Shown here in pieces: positions 24,202 through 35,175 of a DNA stretch of 64,000 bases. Each line of letters starts with the position of its first letter. Position 1 is the first letter of the stretch. Below the pieces are notes generated by a model that worked only from the letters and a program-made list of their open reading frames with translations, did no database searches and was not told the DNA's origin. A program made the position numbers and the translations under genes. Source of the stretch: Circinella umbellata (Eukaryota > Mucoromycota > Mucoromycetes > Mucorales > Lichtheimiaceae); the NCBI GenBank assembly GCA_025093555.1, contig JAIWNF010000065.1, positions 185,600 to 249,599 of the forward strand, written 5' to 3'.

Positions 24202-27054
24202 TCAGTCGTCAATTGTTTTTCAGTCATATACACAGAAACCACAGGTACAGCAGTGCTTTTATTTGTATTAAAGTAACGAAAAAAAAAAGATTTATAGATA
24301 AATCTATTCAAAATCATTTGAAATATGATTAGTTGGAATCATGTATGGAAGTCACTGAGAGAGTGCTATGCTTATACGTATACAGTGTACATGACTACAT
24401 TTTTTTTAAAAATATTACCTATAAAATGTCCACCTACTTTAAATAAATCCTTTCAATTATTTATACAAAACTATTGCGGCGCACTTTATTTCTAAAAAGG
24501 GATTATCAAACCATTTATCATAAGCCCTGAATCCGTCCCCCTCAGCAAAACAAAACTACCTCGCGACTTGTTTACACTTAAAACACATTGTAATTAATTC
24601 TCAATACATTATGGTAGTTGTAAATTAGTTAAATACTCCTGGCGATCTCAGGCATATTGGCAACAAAAAAAAAGCTTTCACGGCTTCAGCAGTAGAGGGA
24701 TATTTAATTGTATGAGTACAGAGATATTTATTATTGTGGCTCTTTTTGCTTATATACAGTAGCTGAGGTCAACTTCACTTTTATGATTTTATACACATAC
24801 ACAAATGTATTGCATTCTCATAAAAAAATGAACTTACTTCAAAGAGGATTGGTTCAATCATGAATGACTCAAATCGTGTTCTTATCAATATGTCAGAAAA
24901 TTAATAGTATTGTTACAGTATATCACATGCTTATTTTTATCACAAGGTTTTTTTTATGCTAATTAGCATTGTAAACAGCAAATACCGTACTATCATTTAA
25001 GGCTTTTCATAGCATAATATTTTAATGTACCTAGATTTGTTTTGTCCCATTTTAAGCTAATGGTTATTCCGTCATGTGATGTTGCTGAGCATCTATTTTT
25101 AGAACTATGATGATTAATGGGCTAACTGAAAAAAATATCATGTGGCTTTATTTGTTATGCAATCATTACAGGTTATGCTCGATTTGTTCTAATAGCTGGC
25201 AGCAGCAGGTCTACTAACATCCTTAAATTCGAATTTTTGAAACAAGTCATCATGTATGATGAAAATATTTATTTCTTGTCCCAATAAAGCATGGCAGTGA
25301 TCATATTTAGTTTTGGCAAGCAAGATGTGGTTTTTTTTATTTAATACAAAAATGTTTGAATCTTTACTCCTGCACTTAGCGCATCCGCTGAGCAGTTTCG
25401 TGAAAGGTGGAACTGTTGCTTTTTTTATGCAGAGTATATTAATAATAGCCAAATTGGCATTGTATTAGCATGATAGAGAAAAGGGACCAACATAGTCACA
25501 TTTTATATTTAATAAAACTATACTAATATTTTCTGTTAAATGTTAATATAGTATTTTAGATAATATGTAATTGTCCTTATGATTCGATCACAATCAAAAA
25601 ATTTTGCACGGGGCATAGGCATTATACTATTTAAAGCCATTCACTCCCCTTCACGTTATTAAATATACATGGTTGTAGTATAATTCGATTTTCTATTTCA
25701 TAATGTCTTTATTTTCGCTCCTTATTATATAATTGACCCAAAAAGACCAAGGAAATCATGTAACGGGTCGTTTATACCTTTTTAGTTTTTAATCTGAACG
25801 TCGAGTGTGAAAACGATTACTGGTAAGAAATATACCGCTCCTTGCGCCACAGGCGCGCAGTGGAAATAAGTGTGGCTGATTTTTTAAGTTTAGCTTTTTT
25901 GTGTTTTTTTCCGGCGGTGGATAAAAAAAAGTAGTTGCTATGTTCTCGTTAAAAAATGCGTAAGTGCGCCACCAAATTGGATTTAAAACAGAAATAGTTT
26001 TCATATTCCCTATTTGGTAATTGTTTTTTATTATGAAGAGTCATAATTTTGCGCTTGCACTTTTTATCAATACGTATATCATAAATTGCTAGATATTCAT
26101 AACTATCGCCGAGATCATCGGACCAATGACGCAGATCATCTACGGATCTTAAAATCACGTATACTGAGCTATCTATTCCGAGTCAACGAGAACATTCGGT
26201 AAAAATATGTACTAACAATCCAGTGACATCACTCTTATCACATTCAAAATGATGAAGACGATATTTGAAAATTCTTTTGATAGTATAGCTATCAAAACTA
26301 TAATGATGAATAAATCAGTATATTAAAATTACAATGGGAGATTTATTTCATCACAATCAGTATCTCAGAAAAGTGGTACACAGCAGTTTGACAAAGAGAA
26401 TGCACATTGTGTTTGAGTTACGTCGTACAGATGTTGTACTCTTTCAAGCACATTCTAAGCCAGTGATAAAATTACAAATAATGTGATTCACCACTTGTAT
26501 AATTTTTACATATCACACCCCCTATAATTTATGCACGGCATGTATGTTTAAAATGGATATACATGTAAAATTGATTGTTTAACGCCACCCCTATTATAAA
26601 ACTCTTATAAGCATTATCTAAGCCAAACAACTAAACCCGAAACAAAACATAAAGGTACATTGTATAGATGTATACTTTCTATTGGCGTTAGTAGCCTCAT
26701 GGGTCATCGCTTTGTTTTTATTACTACGACAAAGAGTATTTTGAAAGGTTGTATTTAAATTTGTGAAAACTTATGATTAGGAGTGCAATAAAAATAAAGA
26801 GACGTTATAATTAATAGACTATCATAAATAGCTATAAATATAAATATGAATATGATATTTAATGGGATTTAATTATCCCAGTTTCATAGATACTGTAATT
26901 ATGGAGAGTTCTGTAGTTGAGGTAACTCGTAAACGTAAATATATATTGTTTACTAGTACAGGATTTTTCCTTTGATTTGAGGCTTGATTATTTTCAGTTT
27001 TATATCCTCTTTCTTGTATTTATAGCTTTATTTATGAAGGTTGCCCTCCATCAA

Positions 27055-27412
27055 AGGAGCAAGAGAAGATTGGCGTCATAGATGAATTTTCATTGCATAG
27101 GGTAGTAGACATGGTGATAACCAATTCTCATTGATTGGGATAATTTGTCAGTCTTCACCATTCAAGATATTTTCGGGGGCGTCTTTGTCGGGGCGAAGCA
27201 TATGCTTTATATTTCTCCAGGTAAGACTTTTTTTCCACTTGAGCTTGAATGAATTGCATTACAAAGCGTGGGAGTGTACCGGATATCGTCTCTGTGCTGC
27301 TGCCTGGTTCATGGCCAGTATGTGTAAGCCGGTATTGTACCATGAACATGTCCTTTGCACTGTTTTGGTTAACAAATGCAGTGAATCCAGCCTGACAATT
27401 ACAGCAAAATGA
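27055..27412 (-). pseudogene. Fragment of a MULE transposase N-terminal region
   Basis: This stretch aligns by eye with 46.59-46.95 kb of the MULE at 45.4-47.3 kb. Shared landmarks, in the same order and spacing, are GATTGGCGTC, TTTCTCCAGGTAAGACTTTT, CCACTTGAGCTT, GCCGGTATTGTACCATGA and GCAGTGAATCC. The coding strand is minus, where it reads as a zinc-finger-like segment (CCNCQAG...) then MVQYRLTHTGHEPGSS. Nothing else of the element is present around it, so it is a truncated copy. Confidence 0.6.
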
Positions 27413-27490
27413 ACTTACTCCTTCACTAGAACCAGCACGTTTTTCTTTAACCCGTTTCGTCGATTATTCTTATATATACCAATTCTCACC

Positions 27491-27509
27491 ACACACACAC
27501 ACACACACA
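27491..27509. repeat. (AC)n microsatellite
   Basis: A pure AC dinucleotide run about 80 bp beyond the MULE fragment. Confidence 0.85.
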
Positions 27510-30500
27510 TTTCTTTCATTGCAAAATCTCAACTCCCACATTCTCCCACATTATCATCTATTTGATTCTCAGGCAATGTTTTCAAGAACAAATTATAATA
27601 ATAAAGAACACGGCAAATTTACAGTTCAATTAAGAAAATTCATGCAACTACATCGATCGTACTACCTCTTTTTTGGATGTAACCTATATCTCTACTGCAA
27701 TGATATATATCCTATATTCTTATATATAAAATAATTATAATAATCATTAATTATTTTTAAAAACCTTTTTATATCAAGATTTATAATATCTTTAAGAAGA
27801 TTTTTTTTTACATTCTATATATTTAAAATTTGATTTAAAGAAAGATGGCTCACAAAAAATACATTTAATAATTCATTATATATATATAAGAAAAATAAAA
27901 ATATCTGAAAATAAATAAGTTTATCCAAATTGTTAATATAATTTTTCCATAAAGGGATATATCTCAATGACTAGCAACAAAACTCGTGCCAAATACGTAT
28001 GTGATGGTCAAGCAACGTAAACATTTTACCTTTGACAGATTAACAATTCAAGAAGAACTAAAGATAGTTAAATATGATATGATATGCTACGTATATTTGT
28101 TAAAAATATGGAAGTAGAGGAGAAAGTAATATTACAATAGTACATAATAATGAATTAAAAAATAAAAACTATTATACATGAGAATCAGATATCAAGATAT
28201 ACAAAATAATAATAATTGTACTACTTGTAGGTATATCATATAAAAATATCAATGAATTACGTATGATATTGAAAAAGCTGTAAGAATAGAATAAAATAGA
28301 ATCGAAGATTTCATACAGTATATATTACGTGTAGTGTCTCTGATAATTGATACTACTGATACGTACAAGTTATGTTTTAATTTGTAAATTAACACATATC
28401 AAAATAGGTCTATTGTTTTTTTAGTATAGCTTTACATGAATCTTTGTTATACCAGTCATTTATCTAAAAAGCTATTACTTTAATCCGAGTATTTGTCATA
28501 GTTAAAATTGATCTAGTTTTTGGACATTTCTTTAGGTTATTTTCATTTAAAACAATCATCGTCATCATTTCGTTTTTCACTATCACTTGCGATCCATAAC
28601 AATTCTTAGCTGGAAATTACATCATCATCATCATCATCATCATTGTTATTGTTATTGTTTGATATTATATTTAGCAAAGTTTTCAGAAAAAATATAAACA
28701 TCCTTACAATTATTAGTTAAATAAAACATTAATTTTTATTGTTTTATCTTGCTTGATCTTAGTTCGTTATAAAAATTATTATGATAACTTCTGCGTGTAT
28801 GTGATATCAATGTTAAAAAACATTCTGATCTTTTGACTCAACGGGGTAGATAATCGACATCTTTTATAAAGTAGTTTTATTATAAATTATTTTTGGGGAT
28901 ATTTTTTGTGTAGTTTCTCAGATTTCGTGTAGCTTCTATTTAATTATACATTATGTCATTTTTTATGAGTTATGAAACTATTTATGAAAGGGTTTCTATA
29001 CTTAACAATAATTTCTACTATTATTTTTATATATATTTATAAAAAGGTAGTAAGGAAACTTGACAATAAGTATATAATTATTATTGACTATGTATAGTAT
29101 ACCAGCTGACCCGCTTTTTCTTATTTATGAGAGCGACCAAATATGGAATCTGCACAAAATATTCGGTACCCGTCTTTTGTGCGTTTTTGAGGTGTTGCCA
29201 GCAGGTACATCTGACCACCGTCGTACTGGTCCTACAGTCTCTGTCACATGCGTAAACGTTTGTGTCATGTTGTTATTCATATTGCTGTAATATATTTTAA
29301 AACATCAAAAGTTTAGTAAAGCTGCATTTGTTTCCTTATTTCTTCAACTTGAGAAATGTTCATCTTTGTTTTATTAAACAAAAATACAGCAGAGTGTGCC
29401 TGAACAAGATAATAGATGTCAGCTTATGGCGATGGAAAATTTTGCTGCACGGCGAATCGTAACGCTTTTTTTTCTACAAGATTTTTAATGCTTATTATGT
29501 AAATAATGCAACATACTTATATAGGTGATTGATTTTAGCTTCTTATAGAAAGTATACGGATGAGTTCATAGTCGAACATAGTGATACTATCCAAAACATT
29601 ACTTCAAGTGCAGCAGGAGCTGCTCGACGTGAAGAAAGAATGTTGTAGCTTTTATTTATATCTTCTATACTTATCATGTTGTATCACCAAAGAAATAAAA
29701 TATTATACAAAGCTCGATGGTGGATTGTAAACTATCAAATTATAATTTACTGTACGTCATTATCGTATGATCAATACGCAAAAAAAAAAAAAAACCAAGG
29801 CGCAAAGGGGATAATCACCCTAGCGCAAAACTGCAAAAAAATCAAGCGCCAAATCGAAGGAAAAATCCTGTATACACATATATAGTATTATCATAACAAA
29901 TTTACTATTATGATAATGTGATCCTATTATAAACCCTTAGTTAGTAAAAGAAGTGCCTGGAAAGCGTGGGAGATTAAACCTTACTTCTGGTTATTGTATG
30001 GTTATTAGCTACACAAAGAAATCTAAACTGCATATTAATGGATATTTATGCGTTCACAATAGTTCATAGATATTTATGATGCTACAATTATAACTATATT
30101 ATTAATTATTATAAAACGTGATAGTTCCATTGTCATTCATTGCTTCCCGTAAATATCATAGATTTGGTCGCTTATAGATTTTTACATACTTTCAAAGTTA
30201 TCCATTACAGTTTTTTATGCATATCCATGCACACCCTGCAATGACTATTTATACTTATATGTATTTGGATATTCATTGATATTAATTCATGATACGCATT
30301 CTATATTTTATCTGCTATGTGAGCTACGTAATTTCTATAAAGAAACAACTTGCCGGACTACGTACTATGTTTTCATGATGCACTTTTTCTTTAATAAAAA
30401 AGGACTGATGCTGCGTTAAAATGTGTTCAAACAAAGAGAACAGGATACGATAATAAGAATGTATATAAGATAGCTACGCTGTCGCGGACGATAAAAGAAA

Positions 30501-32624
30501 ATCTCGATGACATGTGCTATGTAGTCTACTTGTGGTTGGTACATACGGCTCAGACTTTGGTACGTAAATAATTGTGCTTATCATTCCAATGCGCCATATC
30601 ATATTATTATTATATTTGTCAAACATAGCCCTCTCTAGTTTTCTTTCTTAAATAGTTGAAGCTCGCCGATAACTTTAATGTAAATATTTTAAGGGGTAAA
30701 AGTATAAATTTTTTATTGATTTTATTTGCCCAACTTATAATCTATTCCATCGCTTTTTGCTTGACAATTGATTTTAGGTTAGGATGTACATAGAAAAAAT
30801 ACTCCTTAATTGGAAACAGCTGCTTAATTTACATGATTTTTAACGGGCTCAATAGATCTCGTATCAAGTTCTTGAAAAAGAAAGAATAAAAGAGCCACAT
30901 TATATACCAAATAAACGTGCCCCTCAATTAAATTAATTTATGTTCTAGTATAGCAGGACATGTTCTTTTTACGGGCTGTATTGGAACCTGATTTCGGTTT
31001 TACGTAAAATTGAGTCATTGTACAGAATTTTTCCTGGTTTTAAGCGGACCAATCTTTTCAACTTGGCATGAAAATCAAATTTTAACATAGACAAATTACA
31101 TGTATATTGTATTATAAAATCAGCCATGAAGATAATTCCATTACGACAAGTTAAAAAACAATACGTGGCTTCCAGGTTGAAAAATTTGGCTCGCTTAATA
31201 AAACTAGGAAAATCCAGTAAAAGAAACTGATGACTATATAACCAGATGATACAGTACAAACGTAACTTGAACTTGAAAAAGATTCTGATGATTTTAGTCT
31301 TCTCCCCAAACTTATGTATTTCATAAAATGTGTCCTTTTTTATTACCTATGTTACGTATTTATTCTTGGAGCGAATTACGACACCTACATAGTATATTAT
31401 ATTATTTTTAGTATTATACAAAAAATATGTACGTTTTAAGAATAGACCAAATTACAATACGAATTACTGATTTACAGGGGAGTGGGAAGTTTAGTCACCA
31501 GTAACCATAGCCTAGAAAAAGCTGCTTGCTTGTCATTCATAATCATCAAAAATATATATTGTATCAGTCCATCAATGTACGACATCAAGTGTATTTTTCA
31601 GGTTATCTTTCGGACCACGGATATAATATTTAAACATAAGTTTTTTGAATTATAAATTGGACGAGATATTATATTCATGACTATTTATAAGAAATTATTA
31701 GGCATCGTCGTTGTCATAGAACGGTTTTGCTTCAAGCTTGTTGGAAACAACTTATCTTTATTTCGTTTACCGATATTTAACTGTTGCTATTAGTTCGACT
31801 GTTATTGTCTAAAGTAGATTATTATATATACTATATGAACACCCATGATTAGTATTCGAATTTAAGGTAATTACAACAAATATATCATATGTATTCTTGG
31901 TGTGTGCGACTATCTTTTAGTGTAATGTGAAAGAAAACAGGTTTTTTTTCTTTGTCGTACATAATATAAATTTTTATTTTATGATACACGCATAAAACAT
32001 ATCAAAAAGGAGGCATCATATTAGTTATTAAACATGTGAATAAATATTAACAAGGCGCCATACTATTACTGTTATAGTTTAAAGAATTATCATGTACAAT
32101 GTCGTTTTTAGTTTTTTATTTGCTACAAGTGTGATACTATTGCAAACTCCAAAAAAAAAAAGAGTGGATTGACAGCCAAATCATTGCGTTTTTTATACAT
32201 GTATATGTAAGCCAAAATGTTATAGTAAGACCATCCGACACAATCTTAAGTTTATTATAGGATGAATAGCTATTTTGACAGAGATTGTATAATGTAAAAA
32301 ATGATAAGAGACTTCAAAAAAATGGACAGTTTATAACTACAAAAAAATTCATAATATAGTTACAAAGCATGATATGTAATGTAATTCTAGTAAACAAAAG
32401 TTTCCTAAAGGCTTAACAATGTATGATATAGAGATTTATCTTGGTAAAATACTATTTGTACCATTCGCTGTCAATGTCATGCTGTTCGTTATCTTCCCTT
32501 CATAAAATGAAGCAATGATGGTTGAAGTAGATTTGGACATCAGATACTCCGATAATGAAATGAAGCAGGCACACTCGTTTCGTAACTAGAGTGCGCTTCT
32601 GAGAGAATAAGATAATAATACAAT

Positions 32625-33828
32625 ATGCCGCGTTTCGACTATACAGCAGCAATTGAAGAGCTTCAAACCTTTCGAACCACCAATGAACGCCGTTCAGAAT
32701 ATGTTGCATCTTTGGGTGCACGGTTAATTCGAGATAAGTACATTACCAAACTTCAAGATCAAGGTAAAGAAGAAAAAAAAAGAAACCTACCAGATGGAAT
32801 TACAGCCTTTTGGCAGTACAACTCTTATCGCGTTTTTATATCTTATTTTATATTTGTTTATGTATATTTATACAATAGTCTGGCCACTTTATGAGCAAAT
32901 TACAATCGCAGCCTTGGATGTTAATGATTTTGATTTAGCAAAAGTGAGTAACATGAAAAGAAAGGGAAAAGAAAGAAGATTGGTACTATTAGGATTAAAA
33001 TGAATTCTAAATTGTATTTGTGAAATGGGAACATAATAAATCAAAATAGCACTGTTTAGATCAATTACAAGTACGGTTTGGTGATGGTTCACTTCGGTTA
33101 CAACGGTTAAAGGGCATGTTCCTAGAGGCACAAGGAAAACTGGATGAAGCACAAAAAATATATGATAGTATACTAGAAAAGGATGCTACCCATTTAGTAC
33201 GTTTTTTTATATTGAATAACATTGTTATTGGCTAGGAAACGCGTTGCTAACGCGTTTATGTTTTATGTTTATATTAGTTGGCATCAAAGCGTCAAGTTGT
33301 ATTATTAAAAGAACGAAACAAACCAGAAGAAGCTATCGAAGCCATGACACACTATTTGGATACCTATTATGATGATCATGAAGGATGGATTGAACTTTGT
33401 AATATGTATTTGGACCAACATTATTATGAACAAGCTGCATTTTGTTGTGAAGAATTAATCATTCTTCAACCCGCCAATCACATTTGGTATCTCAAGTATG
33501 CAGAAATTGTCTATACCCTTGGTAACTTGACACTGGCTATGAAACATTATTGTAAAGTATTGGAATTATGTACGGATAATGTACGAGCTCTGTATGGTTT
33601 ACAACTAGTAAGTTGCTCGTTTTGTTGCTGTTGCTGTTTGTTTGTTTTCAAGTAGTAGATCTTTCTAATGGTTATTATTCTTGCTCTTAAAAATAGTGTG
33701 CCTCCAAATTATCGAGCACTGATCATGCAGGAGATTTGCATGCTCTTGCAACAGAACGATTACTTGCTATCTATTCTAAACAGCCTGAACATATCCGACA
33801 ATTGGTTCAACAATATCTTGGCAAATAA
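32625..33828 (+). CDS. EMC2: ER membrane protein complex subunit 2 (EMC2/TTC35/Oca3), TPR protein
   Basis: Five exons (32625-32763, 32879-32944, 33060-33196, 33278-33607, 33697-33828) join in phase to 267 residues, the usual size for EMC2. TPR helices are clear: RLQRLKGMFLEAQGKLDEAQ, then IYDSILEKDATH, ASKRQVVLLKERNKPEEAIE, HEGWIELCNMYLDQHYYEQA and KYAEIVYTLGNLTLAMKHYC. EMC2 is the soluble cytosolic TPR scaffold of the ER membrane insertase complex, which inserts tail-anchored and multipass proteins. Introns are short (85-120 bp). The gene converges on the isopentenyl phosphate kinase gene, with 315 bp between the two stop codons. Confidence 0.93.
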
Positions 33829-34143
33829 GTAATTTTTAATAGTAAATATATATAATAATAGTAATAATAACAATAATAGTAAATATATTTATGAGTGATA
33901 TATTAAATGGGAATGTGCAAAAAAGAAAGAAAATATGTAATATACAAAAAATGGCAGATGAGTTTACGCAAGAACTTTCACTCTCTAACTATAAAAATGT
34001 AAAAATCTTTCCATTGATTGATGATGGATAAGAAATGGAATAGTCTTTTAGGGGGTTTGTTTGGTAACACATTTTAAGTTAACTGATTAACCTGTACTTT
34101 CGTTTTGTTTGTGAAACCAAACCACAAATAATAATAAAATAAA
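33829..34143. other. Convergent 3' intergenic spacer
   Basis: This 315-bp spacer between two converging stop codons must hold both 3' untranslated regions. It has AT-rich AATAGTAATAATAA repeats after the EMC2 stop and an AATAAT/AATAAA-like motif near 34127-34142 on the plus strand. No open frame. Confidence 0.5.
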
Positions 34144-35175
34144 CTATTTCGCCCAAGTGAATACTGTCATGAGTTGGCCAGGAACAGGAAGACCCTTATC
34201 AGTAAGAGCAGGTTGAAGTCCCATTACTTTAGTAGCTTCTGAAGAACCAGCTTTGCAAATAACAATTTCTACATCCGTTCGCTTTAATGTGGTAGCGGCG
34301 TCCAAAATGATTTGACGAGCCCATTTGACTTTACCGCCCATACCCCCCGTGACATCCACTACACCTGCCGAAATGGAAATGGGCGCCAAGCGACGTTGCT
34401 TTCTGTTTGCTTCAGTCTTGGTTGCACCACCACGTTTTGGTAGGGATCTGGTGTCTTGTTCTTCTTGTTCCGAACGGATTGGCATATGCTTAATAAGTTT
34501 CGGTCGTTTGGCTATTTTTGGATCGGCATCATAAATTCCTTCAACATCGGTAACAAATACACAACGAGTAATATTGGGTATTAACATAACCAATTTGTGC
34601 ATGATAATATCGCCTGAAAGAATTGTACAACCTAATGAACGGTCCAGTACTGCATCACCGTGCAACATAGGGATAAATCCAAGTTTGAGATACTGTTTCG
34701 CACGATTTGTAAGATTCTCAAAACAAACATCTGGACTCTTGTCTCCACCATCGGTTTCCAAGTAATCAAAGGGGGATAAGCCAAGAACAGGTAATCCATG
34801 TTGTTGTAATCGTGAAAGTAATGACAAATGGAGCTCCAAAAGGCACTTTCGTGTATGTGCAAATCCAGCTTTTTGTTCGAGTAATGCTGCTTGATTGGCT
34901 TGTTGTTCTTCATCGGCATTGGCTAAAGGTGGAGTGGATAGTCCTCCCGAATTTGCGATCCAACCTGCTTTGAGATTATAGCGCCGTGCTTGTGGATGGC
35001 CAAAGCTACCAGCACCATGAATCAAGATAAGCTGATGTCCATGAGCGGAAAGATATGAATGTGCTTGTTGGATTTGTTGGACTAAAGCATCCAATACAGA
35101 TTCATCGGCAAGTTGACATGAACCTTTCTTGTTGGTAATTGCTGCTCCGCCAAGTTTGATGATGACAGTTTTCAT
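34144..35175 (-). CDS. IPK: Isopentenyl phosphate kinase (amino-acid-kinase fold)
   Basis: The intronless frame of 343 residues starts at MKTVIIKLGGAAITNKK, the N-terminal nucleotide-binding lysine/glycine loop of the amino-acid kinase fold. It continues with LILIHGAGSFGHPQARRY, the HGxGSFGH motif with the substrate-binding His typical of IPK. Later motifs are GFIPMLHGDAV, TILSGDIIM, CVFVTDVEGIYDADP and VVDVTGGMGGKVKWA. The known reaction is ATP-dependent phosphorylation of isopentenyl (and dimethylallyl) phosphate to the diphosphate. A basic insertion (KRGGATKTEANRKQRR) precedes the TGGM motif. The same frame is open upstream to 35355, but that part is a Phe/Leu/Ser-rich reading of A/T-rich leader DNA, so the start at 35175 is preferred. 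Confidence 0.92.
   Translation of the reverse strand: MKTVIIKLGGAAITNKKGSCQLADESVLDALVQQIQQAHSYLSAHGHQLILIHGAGSFGHPQARRYNLKAGWIANSGGLSTPPLANADEEQQANQAALLEQKAGFAHTRKCLLELHLSLLSRLQQHGLPVLGLSPFDYLETDGGDKSPDVCFENLTNRAKQYLKLGFIPMLHGDAVLDRSLGCTILSGDIIMHKLVMLIPNITRCVFVTDVEGIYDADPKIAKRPKLIKHMPIRSEQEEQDTRSLPKRGGATKTEANRKQRRLAPISISAGVVDVTGGMGGKVKWARQIILDAATTLKRTDVEIVICKAGSSEATKVMGLQPALTDKGLPVPGQLMTVFTWAK

Larger units (their letters stand above)
24202..32624. other. 8.4-kb gene desert
   Basis: It is very AT-rich, with no intact gene on either strand apart from the MULE fragment at about 27.06-27.41 kb. Longest open frames (about 25.2-25.45, 25.8-26.16 and 31.0-31.26 kb, minus strand) have mixed composition but no recognisable motif or splice context; they could be very old transposon remains. 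A (CAT)n run is at about 28621-28641. Upstream signals for the divergent PAS kinase and EMC2 genes must lie at its two ends. Confidence 0.5.

Noticed and set aside
29084..29290. Plus-strand open frame reading DPLFLIYESDQIWNLHKIFG
   Set aside because: Only 68 codons, no domain, and the opposite strand is almost equally open; kept as intergenic.
30969..31259. 96-codon minus-strand frame in the gene desert
   Set aside because: Composition is mixed, but no family motif or adjoining exon was found, and it is close to what chance gives over 8 kb of desert.
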